Of a DNA stretch of 64,000 nt, positions 55,822 through 64,000 are shown piece by piece. Source of the stretch: Bacteroidales bacterium (GTDB lineage Bacteria; Bacteroidota; Bacteroidia; Bacteroidales; BM520); assembly GCA_031276035.1 (NCBI GenBank), contig JAISNV010000034.1, positions 157,237-221,236 on the forward strand, read 5' to 3'. The notes under the pieces are model-generated. The model was not told the origin of the DNA. It did no database searches and saw nothing but the letters and a program-made list of their open reading frames with translations. Within the stretch, counting starts at the first letter, position 1. Each line of letters begins with the position of its first letter. The translations under genes were made by a program, and so were the position numbers.

Positions 55822-56970
55822 ATGGTAAAGAACAAAATCCATCTTTCCCTTGCCCACATGTCGGGTAATGAACAAAAATACATAAATGATGCATTTGATT
55901 CCAATTGGGTTGTCCCATTAGGACCGAATGTAAATGGTTTTGAAAAAGACTTGGAAGATTTCCTGGGCGGGGATAAAAATGTTGTTGCTCTTAGCTCAGG
56001 AACGGCGGCGCTGCATCTCTCATTAATACAACTCGGAGTGAAAGCGGGAGATGAGATTATTTGCCAGAGTTTTACATTCGCTGCATCGGCAAATCCAATT
56101 ACATATCTGGGAGCAAAACCTATTTTTGTGGATAGCGAACCCGAAACTTGGAATATGTCGCCCGAATTTTTGGAAGAAGCTATATTAGATAGAAAAGTAG
56201 TTACAGGAAAATATCCTAAAGCAATTATTCCCGTTCATCTATACGGAATGCCTGCAAAAATAAAAGAACTGCAAGATATTGCCTCAAAATATCATATTCC
56301 TATTATTGAAGATGCTGCAGAAGCTTTAGGTTCTGAATACAAGGGTAAAAAATGCGGTACTTTCGGCACTTTCGGTGTTTTAAGTTTTAATGGGAATAAA
56401 ATTATTACAACATCAGGAGGAGGTGCTTTGGTTTGTTCCAATGAAGAACAGAAGAAAAAAACAATGTTTCTGGCAACACAGGCGAGAGACGAAGCCCCGC
56501 ATTATCAACATTCCGAAATAGGTTATAATTATCGTCTAAGTAATATTTGTGCGGGAATCGGCAGAGGACAAATGGAAGTGCTGGAACAAAGAATAGCAAG
56601 AAGAAGAGAGATAAATGCTTTTTACAGAAAAGCATTTAAAGATATAGAAGGAATCACATTTCAAACGGAACCGTCCAAAGATTTTTATTCGAATTATTGG
56701 CTTACAACTATGATAGTTAATCCAATATTAACCGGCGACATTACCCGTGAAAACATTCGTTTGGCATGTGAAGCCGCAAACATAGAAACACGACCGCTTT
56801 GGAAACCGATGCATTTACAACCTGTTTTTGCTGATGCACCGTTTTATGGTAACGGCACAAGCGAAAAATTATTTGCCAACGGCTTGTGTTTACCTTCCGG
56901 AACGAGTTTAACTGAAAAAGAATTAGATGAGGTAAAGAAAGTTGTGATTAGAAGTTTGAGAATTCAATAA
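55822..56970 (+). CDS. DegT/DnrJ/EryC1 aminotransferase (PglE-like)
   Basis: 382-residue PLP enzyme: SGNEQKYINDAFDSNWVVPLGP, ALSSGTAALHLSLIQLG, IIEDAAEALGSEYKGKKCGTFG and the PLP-lysine segment FNGNKIITTSGGGAL. The family adds a 4-amino group to UDP-4-keto-6-deoxy-GlcNAc, as PglE does. With the PglF-like dehydratase (5548) and PglD-like transferase (42231) it would complete a UDP-bacillosamine-type pathway. It now lies 13 kb downstream of the locus end, behind the adhesin cassette, with its own promoter; a decayed relative sits at 43019. The next 218 bases hold only the AAA gene's promoter. Confidence 0.9.
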   Translation: MVKNKIHLSLAHMSGNEQKYINDAFDSNWVVPLGPNVNGFEKDLEDFLGGDKNVVALSSGTAALHLSLIQLGVKAGDEIICQSFTFAASANPITYLGAKPIFVDSEPETWNMSPEFLEEAILDRKVVTGKYPKAIIPVHLYGMPAKIKELQDIASKYHIPIIEDAAEALGSEYKGKKCGTFGTFGVLSFNGNKIITTSGGGALVCSNEEQKKKTMFLATQARDEAPHYQHSEIGYNYRLSNICAGIGRGQMEVLEQRIARRREINAFYRKAFKDIEGITFQTEPSKDFYSNYWLTTMIVNPILTGDITRENIRLACEAANIETRPLWKPMHLQPVFADAPFYGNGTSEKLFANGLCLPSGTSLTEKELDEVKKVVIRSLRIQ

Positions 56971-57105
56971 TTCAAAATTCGAAGATTATTTTATCGATTT
57001 TATTATTGAATGAATTATTTCGGATTATTTCTTTGCAATGATAAACTAATAAATAATCAGTTAATTACTATATTAGCTAATTTTCATATTAATTTAAGGT
57101 TTATT

Positions 57106-57159
57106 ATTCTTTTTTGCGTAATTCTTTTTTGCGTAATTGAATCTTTTTATTTAACTTTG
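57106..57159 (+). promoter_or_regulatory. promoter with tandem repeat before the AAA ATPase gene
   Basis: TTTG (57128-57131), 20 bases, TAACTTTG (57152-57159): a textbook Bacteroidetes promoter. The 15-bp unit ATTCTTTTTTGCGTA occurs twice in tandem (57106-57120, 57121-57135), so the TTTG -33 element is duplicated. Confidence 0.7.
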
Positions 57160-57188
57160 CACCGAAATTAATATCTAAAATATAATCC

Positions 57189-58304
57189 ATGAATCCATTT
57201 AGTTACGGTACAATAGTTAAGGGTAGCAGCTTTTATGATAGAAAGGAAGAACTTGAACGTATTGTAAATACACTGTCGGGAGGGAATAATATGGTGCTTT
57301 ATGCGCCGCGCCGCTTCGGAAAAACATCTTTGGTTTTCCGGGCAATGGAAAAACTGGAGAAAAACGGATTTATATGTATTTATTTCGATTTTATGCCGGT
57401 TTTTTCAGCGGAATCTTTTGTTCGACTTTATTCTAAAGCGATAGCAGAGAAACAAACTAATCTACAGAAGTTTGCACAAATGTTTTCTTCTCTGATCAAA
57501 AATATCCGCCCCGTTTTAAGTTTCGGTCAAGATGGTTTACCGGAATTTTCAATTGATTTCGCCGGAGAAAAAGTTGATGAGGCTACTATTTCACAATTAC
57601 TCGATTTGCCGGAAAAAATTGCCGGAAATAAGAGAGTTCTGGTTTTCTTTGATGAATTTCAAGAAGTTGAAAAATTGAGCAAAATAAATTTCGAAGCTCT
57701 GCTTAGAAGTAAAATACAACAGCAGGAAAAAATTAATTATTTATTTTTCGGTAGTAAAACCCATTTGCTAAAAGAGATGTTCGGCGACAAAAAGAGAGCG
57801 TTTTATAATGCTGCGTCGCAAATGAGTATCGGAGGACTTCCGGAAGAAGATACAATCGCATATCTGCAACAAAAATTCGCAACTTCAAATATAACAATTC
57901 ATGAGAAAGAAGCATTATATATAATCTCGATAAGTTCGAATATTCCTCATTATATTCAAATGCTTGCGGCGGAAATATGGCAATATATGATAAACAACTT
58001 AAATGTAGTTACAAATGAGATTATTGATGCCTGCGTCAATCGTTTGGTCGAACTTAAAAGCGATTATTATATGGAGTTGTTCAATCGGCAATCGAACAGT
58101 AAAAAAAAATTATTGCAAGCGCTTACAAAAAGTGGAGAAAGTATATTTTCAACAGATTATGTAAGGAAAAACAATTTGCCTGCTGTTTCTACTTTACAAC
58201 GAGCTGTGTCGGAATTAATCTACGACGGAACGATTGAAAAAAATAAAGACAAATATTTCATTGCCGACCCGTTCTTCAAACTTTTTGTTGAAAAGAAGAC
58301 ATAA
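57189..58304 (+). CDS. AAA-type ATPase (ATPase_2/archaeal-ATPase-like family)
   Basis: 371 residues. Walker A APRRFGKTSLVFRAM (about residues 39-53), Walker B RVLVFFDEFQEV, sensor-like NYLFFGSKTHLLKEMF, and a C-terminal winged-helix region (LLQALTKSGESIFSTDYVRKN to IADPFFKLFVEKKT). N-terminus GSSFYDRKEELERIVNTL is typical of the family, whose members are frequent in Bacteroidetes and of unclear role. It has its own promoter and converges on the - strand regulator with a 4-base gap. Confidence 0.85.
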   Translation: MNPFSYGTIVKGSSFYDRKEELERIVNTLSGGNNMVLYAPRRFGKTSLVFRAMEKLEKNGFICIYFDFMPVFSAESFVRLYSKAIAEKQTNLQKFAQMFSSLIKNIRPVLSFGQDGLPEFSIDFAGEKVDEATISQLLDLPEKIAGNKRVLVFFDEFQEVEKLSKINFEALLRSKIQQQEKINYLFFGSKTHLLKEMFGDKKRAFYNAASQMSIGGLPEEDTIAYLQQKFATSNITIHEKEALYIISISSNIPHYIQMLAAEIWQYMINNLNVVTNEIIDACVNRLVELKSDYYMELFNRQSNSKKKLLQALTKSGESIFSTDYVRKNNLPAVSTLQRAVSELIYDGTIEKNKDKYFIADPFFKLFVEKKT

Positions 58305-58308
58305 GGAT

Positions 58309-60078
58309 TTAAAGATTTCGCACAAAATCATCCAACGATTGTTCCTTCCCCAAGTTCAATTTTTTCTTTAAATGATACCGGTTGCTGATAACGCTTTTAT
58401 GGTCTATAGAAAGCATTTCAGCAATTTCTTTTGAGCGCATGCCGATGCGTATATATGCACACAAACGCAATTCATTCTCAGTAATATTGGGAAATAGTTC
58501 TTTTAATTTTTTGAAAAAACTCGGATGAACTTTTTCAAAGTGTATTTTTGATTTCTCCCAATCATTATCTCTACGTGAATAGGACGAAACAAATTTCTGC
58601 ATTTCCCGCCAAATTTTATCGGAAATATCATTCGACTTATAAAAAGGTTTGAAGGTGTCAAGCATTTGTTCTAGTACTCTATTCTTTTCGATAATTAACA
58701 ACTGAGTAGTTGCCATTTCTCTCTCTTTAGCCTCAACTTGTTTTTCAAGTTCGATTTTTTCCAGTTTATTAGCTATTTCCTTGTTTTTTAATTCTTGATC
58801 CAGCTGCTTGATTTTTAAGTAGTGTAATTGTTTTTTTCTATTAAGATACAGAAGAATAAAACTGATTGCAACAACTAAAAGTAAGAGTACTGCTATAACT
58901 AATAAAGAACGGGTCTGTTTTATTTGTGATTGTTGTTTGATAATCTGCATTTCTTGTTGGTAACTCATTAACTCTGTATGAGTTTTTATCTTTTGCAGTT
59001 CACTGGTTTTTTCTTGAACAGCTAAAGAATCACGAAGTCTTATAGCAGTGTTCAGATATTCATACGCTTCCTTTTCATTATTATAGCTGCTTTCAATTTC
59101 TGAAAGCAAATAATAAATATGGCTTTCGTATCGTAAAAGATTTAATTGCTGTGCGTAGGGTAAAGTCATTTTAAGAAAATAACTTGCTTTATCATAATCC
59201 TTCATTCTATAGAATAATATTCCAATGCTGTACATAACATCACATTTTCTACTTAAAAGAGGATTTGAAATTTCATTAATGTAGATATACGCTTTATTGA
59301 GATAATAATAAGCCGTATCTAAATTTCCGGATGAAGAATAGGAATTTCCGATAATCATATTAAGAAATATAGCAATAGTAGTATCATTCTGATTTTCAAC
59401 AATTGTTAATTCTTCTTTAATCTGAGGTAGTACTTGTTTTCCCATTCGCAGAAGGATGCTGTACCCATTTATTCTCATTATTAATGCGGTTTTTTCGAGT
59501 TTAGCATCATTAAATATTCTTTGACAATTAATGTTGTACTCTAATGCATTTTCATCTTCACCAACGTAACTCCATAACATTGAGAGGTAATTATAGGTTA
59601 AGCCTATAAATGCAGGATCATCCGTTTCATTTAATAATTGCAATACTTCTTGTAAATACCTGTAAGCACTTACATAGTCCATTCGGGCATCAATATTCGC
59701 AGCAGCTTTAAATAACAATAATTTTGCATATTCTTTTGGGTGTTTATCCTTTGATAAAACAATCAAAGCTTCATCTATCAAATAAAAAACATGTTTGTAA
59801 TTGGTTAGAGTATCTGCAAAATTTACTATCGCATCTAAATATTGTATCCGAGCATTATTTAGAGGAGAATAATTAAGATTATTTAATTGATATAACTTCT
59901 GAATTTCCTGTCTGTCTTGTTCGGAAAAACTAAAATCACCATTGTTGAAATATTGATAGTGAATTTCATTATACAAAGAATCATATAATACTTCAAAATT
60001 GGAGTACTCATTATTTGAATATGCAGAAAAATGAATAAGCCAAAATAAGAAAATTGTAATTTTGAAAGATGTTTTCAT
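58309..60078 (-). CDS. membrane TPR protein with LuxR-type HTH (transcriptional regulator)
   Basis: About 589 residues. Signal peptide (MKTSFKITIFLFWLIHFSA), a periplasmic region of TPR repeats (for example YLQEVLQLLNETDDPAFIGLTYNYLS), one membrane helix near residue 390-411 (LLVIAVLLLLVVAISFILLYL), a coiled coil, and a C-terminal LuxR-type HTH (ITENELRLCAYIRIGMRSKEIAEMLSIDHKSVISNRYHLKKKL). The start at 60078 is preferred over the in-frame ATG at 60096 because it begins the signal peptide. A CAAATATA at 60113-60120, the complement of TATATTTG, may be its -7 box. It may control the divergent secreted-protein gene. Confidence 0.88.
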   Translation of the reverse strand: MKTSFKITIFLFWLIHFSAYSNNEYSNFEVLYDSLYNEIHYQYFNNGDFSFSEQDRQEIQKLYQLNNLNYSPLNNARIQYLDAIVNFADTLTNYKHVFYLIDEALIVLSKDKHPKEYAKLLLFKAAANIDARMDYVSAYRYLQEVLQLLNETDDPAFIGLTYNYLSMLWSYVGEDENALEYNINCQRIFNDAKLEKTALIMRINGYSILLRMGKQVLPQIKEELTIVENQNDTTIAIFLNMIIGNSYSSSGNLDTAYYYLNKAYIYINEISNPLLSRKCDVMYSIGILFYRMKDYDKASYFLKMTLPYAQQLNLLRYESHIYYLLSEIESSYNNEKEAYEYLNTAIRLRDSLAVQEKTSELQKIKTHTELMSYQQEMQIIKQQSQIKQTRSLLVIAVLLLLVVAISFILLYLNRKKQLHYLKIKQLDQELKNKEIANKLEKIELEKQVEAKEREMATTQLLIIEKNRVLEQMLDTFKPFYKSNDISDKIWREMQKFVSSYSRRDNDWEKSKIHFEKVHPSFFKKLKELFPNITENELRLCAYIRIGMRSKEIAEMLSIDHKSVISNRYHLKKKLNLGKEQSLDDFVRNL

Positions 60079-60135
60079 ACTGATAATTAAAAACATGTTT
60101 TCGTATTAATTGCAAATATACATTTTTTTATTAAT

Positions 60136-60171
60136 TATTTTTTCTATATCAATCTATATTTTTTCTATATC
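60136..60171 (+). promoter_or_regulatory. tandem 15-bp direct repeats in the divergent intergenic region
   Basis: TATTTTTTCTATATC occurs at 60136-60150 and 60157-60171, a period of 21 bases or two helical turns, which suits a dimeric DNA-binding protein. A -7-like TATTTTTG (60202-60209) lies 31 bases downstream, before the gene at 60263. Candidate operator for the neighbouring LuxR-type regulator. Confidence 0.55.
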
Positions 60172-60262
60172 GTGTATATAAGTATATCGTTTCTGATTTT
60201 ATATTTTTGCCTCCGATTCGAGAAATATATTGAATATATTGTATAAATTAAATCTATAAAAA

Positions 60263-63200
60263 ATGAAAAAATTATTTTTACTATTAAGTTTATTTATTTC
60301 GGTTAACATTTTTGCACAGACCGAAAATTCTTTTAAATTTTCGCTTGAAGAAAAAAAGCATGAAAAAACAACATTGAAACAAAAAGATCAAATAAATAAC
60401 ATTTCTTCGATGCGTGAGGTAACATCATTGCCTTATGATAAAAGACAGGAAGTTATTAAAGAAATTGCGGAAAAAGGGTTAAGTGATAATAATCAACAAA
60501 AAGAAAAATCCGGAGCTTCTAAAGCTATTCATGAAAGATTAGACAGTATTATATCATACCATCCTAACGGAGCTATATATAACGGACAGTTTATTACTTA
60601 TGATGATGAGTTTAGAATGATTCGCTTACTGAATTGTAACCGCGTTTCAAACTCTTGGAATACCGTTGAAGATTATATTTACGAATATGATGAAAACGGA
60701 AACCTTACTCTTTATCATACTAAAGTGCCTGAATATGGTGAGGAATCTAAAAAGGAATATACTTATAATGATTTAAACCAAATTATTGTTTATGTAAACA
60801 CTTATAAATTAGGGTCAACATGGTATAATAATATGAAAGAGGAATATGATTATGACGAAGATGGCAACATGATTGATGTTATGATTTCTTATGATAATGG
60901 TGCCGGCGGATGGGCTTATGGTGAAAGGGAAGCGGCTGCTTATGATGAGTTAGGCAGACAAATTTTATGGCAATCATATTCTTGGACAGGCAGTTCTTGG
61001 TTCGGAGGTTATCAGGACGAATACACTTATGACGATTTAGGACACCAAACTTCTTATGTTATATCTTATTGGAATGGTTCAACATGGATTTATGATATGA
61101 AATATGAACATGCATATGATGGTAATAATATATTGACTCAATTGGTTGCTTTCTGGAACGGAACAAATTGGAATGGACTTCCTAATTTGGATGTTTATAC
61201 TGAGAAAACGGAGTTTGCTTATGATGAATCGGATAGAGAAATAGAGCAAATTTACTATCAAATGAAAAATGCAACTACGGGCGCGTGGGTTGAAGAAGGT
61301 TCAATGTATACAGTTTGGACAGATTTAGGTAACGGTGAAACACAATCAGTAAAAACATCTTATGATGACGATATAGTTGGCGGCGGACAATATTATCAGA
61401 TGGTTACAAAAAAATATAACGCAAACGGCGACCTTACTTATGAAGAAGAAGAGCATTTGGGTTGGAATTCTTATACTTTAGATACTTTCTTGTATGACGA
61501 GAATAATAATCTTATGGAAAGTAAAAGCTGGAGTCGTGAAGGTGGTATATTATTGGCCAGTCTTTATCTTAGATTTGAATATGATAATGATAATAATCCT
61601 ATTTTACAAGAGAATTATTTTGGCCAAGGAACAGGCCCTAATGATTGGTTGTTAAATGCATACTTCACATTTGAATATGAAAATAATTATCGTACAAGAC
61701 ATCTTTTTAATTCTGTTTTATATCCTGACAATAACTGGGGCTGGGGCATTGATCTCGACTTTTCTACACCTGCTTCTACGTTAATACAATTCTACACCGC
61801 AGAATATTTCCAAGATCGTCATTATGACCATAAAATAACTCATACGTATGATTATCAAACTTCAGGAGGTAATTGGTATATTTTTGATTTTATACGTTAT
61901 TATTCTGATATAGAACTTCCGGATCCATGTCCTGTTGTAACAAACTTAAACGTATCTTTTGTTTATATGGGTTCGGGTCAAGCTACACTTACATGGACTG
62001 CACCGTTAGAAGTTAATAATCCTACTTATAATGTTTATCGTAATAATGTCCTAATAGCCGGAAATTTAACAAGTGCTACTTATACCGATTCCGGTTTTAC
62101 GCCCTTGTTTCTTAACGAATGGTGCGTTGAAACAATATGCCCCAACGGAGGTTCAGAGTTTGTTTGTGTTACGGGAACTTATGTGCCGCGTTATACTATT
62201 ACGGCAACATCAGGCACAGGAGGAGCAATTACTCCTTCAGGTAATATTGTTGTATCCCATGGTAATGATCAAACATTTAACATTACTACGAATACTGGCT
62301 ATGCAATAAGTCAAGTATTGATAGACGGTGTAAATAATCCTGAAGCGGTTAATAATGCTGAATATACTTTTAGTAATGTAGTTCAAGCTCATGCTATTTC
62401 AGTAGTATTTGCTCTTGCAGAATATACAATAACCGCATCGGCTGGAAATGGCGGAGGCATTACTCCATCAGGAAATATCGGTGTAAATCACGGACATTCT
62501 CAAACATTTACAATAACTCCTTATTCCGGATACAATATCTTACAGGTATTAGTTGACGGTGTTAATAATGCGCAGGCTGTTGCAAACGGTACTTATATTT
62601 TTGAAAATATTACTTCTAATCATACAATAGATGCACAATTTGAAGCTATTACATTTGTTGTAAATGCAAGTGTTAACGGTGGTCATGGAGCAATTTCCCC
62701 TTCAGGAGAGATTGAATTAAATTATGGCAGTTCACAAACGTTTACATTTACACCTGAAGATGGATATAAAGTGTCTTCTGTTATGATTGATGGTGTAAAT
62801 AATGCAGCTGCAGTTGCAAACGGAAGTTATACTTTTAACTCGATTATTGCACATCATACGATTATTGTTTCTTTTGAAATAAAGACTTATAATATTTCAG
62901 GCAGTGCAGGTGTCGGAGGAATGATTTCACCGTCGGGAGCTATTGTTGTTGAACATGGTGCAAATCAAACTTTTACTATTACACCTAATACGGGTTATGT
63001 AATTGCTTCTGTTTTAATAGATGGGATTAATAGTCCGTCGGCAGTAGAAACGGGCAGCTATACTTTTGAACAAGTTACCGGATACCATAGTATATCGGCG
63101 CATTTTGATGTAGCAACTTATACAATCACAGCAAGTGTTGTTGGTGGTAACGGAGCTATTAACCCTTCGGGTGAAATAGAAGTTAATCACGGAAGTTCAA

Positions 63201-63814
63201 GATCATTTACATTTACACCGAGTACAGGTTATAAAATCGAAAGCGTATTAATTGATGGTGTTAATAATCCTAATGCAGTTGCAAATGGAAATTATAATTT
63301 TACTAATATTACCGCAGATCATACTATAACCGTTTCTTTTGAAATAAAGACTTACACAATCACAGCTATTTCAAATGGTGAAGGAACAATAGATCCGTCT
63401 GGTGATATAGAAGTTGAACACGGTACAAATCAGATGTTTAATATGGAACCTGCACAAGGTTATAAAATTAATACTTTAAAGATTGACAATACAACTGTTC
63501 AGGCTACTGATAGTTATACTTTTGAAAATATTACATCAAACCATACAATAGAAGTAACTTTTGTTGAAGATTTGGGTATTGATAATATTGAAATAGTAAA
63601 AATTAATATTTATCCGAATCCTGCTCAAAGTTATATTATTGTTGAATCTGAGAATATTATAAACAATATTCAAATTTTTGATATGATGGGAAGAATTGTT
63701 CTAAATGTAAATAATATTAGTAATATTCAAGCAACCGTAGATATTTCTCAGCTTAAAACAGGAGTTTATTCAGTTAATGTTGACAGTAAAATTTTCAAAA
63801 TAATAAAGGAATAA
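60263..63814 (+). CDS. large T9SS-secreted protein with YD-like repeats and InlB-B-type repeats
   Basis: 1,183 residues. A signal peptide (ends NIFAQ) is followed by a charged linker, then residues about 90-540 with YD/RHS-like repeats (YEYDENGNLTLYHTK, YDYDEDGNMIDVM, YDELGRQILWQSY). An Fn3-like domain follows (about 555-641), then six tandem repeats of about 77 residues (644-1102) of the divergent InlB B-repeat type, and a T9SS type A sorting domain (VKINIYPNPAQSYIIV to FKIIKE). Likely a surface or secreted adhesin-type protein; no toxin domain or RHS core is visible. Confidence 0.88.
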   Translation: MKKLFLLLSLFISVNIFAQTENSFKFSLEEKKHEKTTLKQKDQINNISSMREVTSLPYDKRQEVIKEIAEKGLSDNNQQKEKSGASKAIHERLDSIISYHPNGAIYNGQFITYDDEFRMIRLLNCNRVSNSWNTVEDYIYEYDENGNLTLYHTKVPEYGEESKKEYTYNDLNQIIVYVNTYKLGSTWYNNMKEEYDYDEDGNMIDVMISYDNGAGGWAYGEREAAAYDELGRQILWQSYSWTGSSWFGGYQDEYTYDDLGHQTSYVISYWNGSTWIYDMKYEHAYDGNNILTQLVAFWNGTNWNGLPNLDVYTEKTEFAYDESDREIEQIYYQMKNATTGAWVEEGSMYTVWTDLGNGETQSVKTSYDDDIVGGGQYYQMVTKKYNANGDLTYEEEEHLGWNSYTLDTFLYDENNNLMESKSWSREGGILLASLYLRFEYDNDNNPILQENYFGQGTGPNDWLLNAYFTFEYENNYRTRHLFNSVLYPDNNWGWGIDLDFSTPASTLIQFYTAEYFQDRHYDHKITHTYDYQTSGGNWYIFDFIRYYSDIELPDPCPVVTNLNVSFVYMGSGQATLTWTAPLEVNNPTYNVYRNNVLIAGNLTSATYTDSGFTPLFLNEWCVETICPNGGSEFVCVTGTYVPRYTITATSGTGGAITPSGNIVVSHGNDQTFNITTNTGYAISQVLIDGVNNPEAVNNAEYTFSNVVQAHAISVVFALAEYTITASAGNGGGITPSGNIGVNHGHSQTFTITPYSGYNILQVLVDGVNNAQAVANGTYIFENITSNHTIDAQFEAITFVVNASVNGGHGAISPSGEIELNYGSSQTFTFTPEDGYKVSSVMIDGVNNAAAVANGSYTFNSIIAHHTIIVSFEIKTYNISGSAGVGGMISPSGAIVVEHGANQTFTITPNTGYVIASVLIDGINSPSAVETGSYTFEQVTGYHSISAHFDVATYTITASVVGGNGAINPSGEIEVNHGSSRSFTFTPSTGYKIESVLIDGVNNPNAVANGNYNFTNITADHTITVSFEIKTYTITAISNGEGTIDPSGDIEVEHGTNQMFNMEPAQGYKINTLKIDNTTVQATDSYTFENITSNHTIEVTFVEDLGIDNIEIVKINIYPNPAQSYIIVESENIINNIQIFDMMGRIVLNVNNISNIQATVDISQLKTGVYSVNVDSKIFKIIKE
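62192..63570 (+). repeat. six tandem ~77-residue (~231-bp) repeats
   Basis: Each unit begins YTITA-like, then GxITPSGxI, HGxxQTFxITPxxGY, xxVLIDGVNNxxAVxNGxYTF and xNITxxHTIxVxF. Units 1-5 are alike; unit 6 is shorter and diverged (LKIDNTTVQATDSYTF). DNA identity between units is moderate, so the array is old and probably stable. Confidence 0.85.
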
Positions 63815-63884
63815 GTATTTAAGGTTAATTTTTAGATGTAAGGATTTTAATTTCTTTACGTAAAAAAGAGGCTCATTGAAGCAC

Positions 63885-63919
63885 GAGTGGTCGGAAGAAA
63901 TACCGATCACTCTTTTTTT
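63885..63919 (+). terminator. Rho-independent terminator
   Basis: GAGTGGTCGG (63885-63894) pairs with CCGATCACTC (63903-63912, one G-U pair) over an 8-base loop, followed by seven T (63913-63919). It ends the transcript of the 60263 gene. Confidence 0.85.
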
Positions 63920-63993
63920 GTTTTGAAAAATATTGATGGATCTCCCCCACAGTAAACAATAATCATAGCAATTGCTAAATCACGGATTTCCAT
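63907..63993 (-). CDS. possible 3' end of a - strand gene (unknown)
   Basis: A - strand frame open to the window edge reads MEIRDLAIAMIIVYCGGD and ends with TGA at 63909-63907, inside the terminator. Too short to identify; the ATG at 63993 may be internal. It may be the tail of a convergent gene beyond the window. Confidence 0.2.
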   Translation of the reverse strand: MEIRDLAIAMIIVYCGGDPSIFFKTKKE

Positions 63994-64000
63994 AGCAAAT

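Noticed and set aside
60263..62000. RHS/polymorphic toxin
   Set aside because: YD-like repeats are present, but there is no RHS core motif and no C-terminal toxin domain; the protein ends in a T9SS sorting domain.
62192..63570. Regular repeats that might suggest CRISPR or a satellite
   Set aside because: The 231-bp units are in frame, diverged and encode a protein domain; there are no short identical repeats with unique spacers.

Overview
The window looks like chromosomal DNA of a low-GC member of the Bacteroidales. Four signs support this: a UpxY-type NusG paralog heads a large surface-polysaccharide locus; two very large secreted proteins end in type IX secretion (T9SS) sorting domains; promoters match the Bacteroidetes TTTG/TAnnTTTG pattern; and most genes lack Shine-Dalgarno sequences. 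No rRNA, tRNA, transposase or CRISPR array was seen.

Layout. 1-4471: the end of an outer-membrane barrel gene, an S41-like lipoprotein, pth, a PDZ/S41 C-terminal processing protease and a small lipoprotein. 4711-4943: a promoter box and a leader that can fold into competing hairpins. 4944-42896: a polysaccharide locus read entirely on the + strand. In order it holds upxY; a membrane UDP-GlcNAc 4,6-dehydratase; two UDP-sugar 6-dehydrogenases; a phosphonate branch (PEP mutase fused to a cytidylyltransferase, phosphonopyruvate decarboxylase, Fe-ADH-type reductase); rmlA; a complete legionaminic-acid set (legB, legC, legH/neuD-like, legI, legG, ptmE, legF); Wzy and Wzx; a nitroreductase-like protein; three glycosyltransferases; an acyltransferase; a pyruvyltransferase; an fnlABC/wbuB cassette for UDP-L-FucNAc or L-QuiNAc; a PglC-like initiating phosphoglycosyltransferase; and a nine-gene acyl-building module (adenylation domain, GNAT, two ACPs, KASIII, two SDRs, MBL hydrolase, PglD/NeuD-like transferase). 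Between wbuB and pglC sits a foreign-looking pair: a truncated DUF1016 gene and a KilA-N gene. It has its own promoter box, a Shine-Dalgarno sequence and long palindromes inside the coding regions.

43.0-57.0 kb: a decayed N-terminal remnant of a DegT-type aminotransferase lies just after the PglD-like gene, and an intact relative lies at 55822. Between them are a giant T9SS adhesin (about 3,379 residues, broken by one +1 frameshift near 44841-44855) and an OmpA-family protein. The simplest reading is that the adhesin/OmpA cassette entered next to the 3' end of the polysaccharide locus. 57.2-63.9 kb: an AAA ATPase, a membrane TPR/LuxR-type regulator on the - strand, and a divergent 1,183-residue T9SS protein with YD-like repeats, an Fn3 domain and six tandem repeats of about 77 residues.

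How it works together (inference). PglC would load the first amino-sugar, possibly a bacillosamine-type sugar made by the PglF-, PglD- and PglE-like enzymes. WbuB and the other transferases would add L-FucNAc/QuiNAc, legionaminic acid and a uronic acid. Pyruvate, acyl groups, a phosphonate and a product of the ACP/KASIII module would decorate the unit, and Wzx/Wzy would export and polymerise it. The least described parts are the ACP/KASIII/adenylation module, the predicted hydroxyethylphosphonate branch and the leader RNA.
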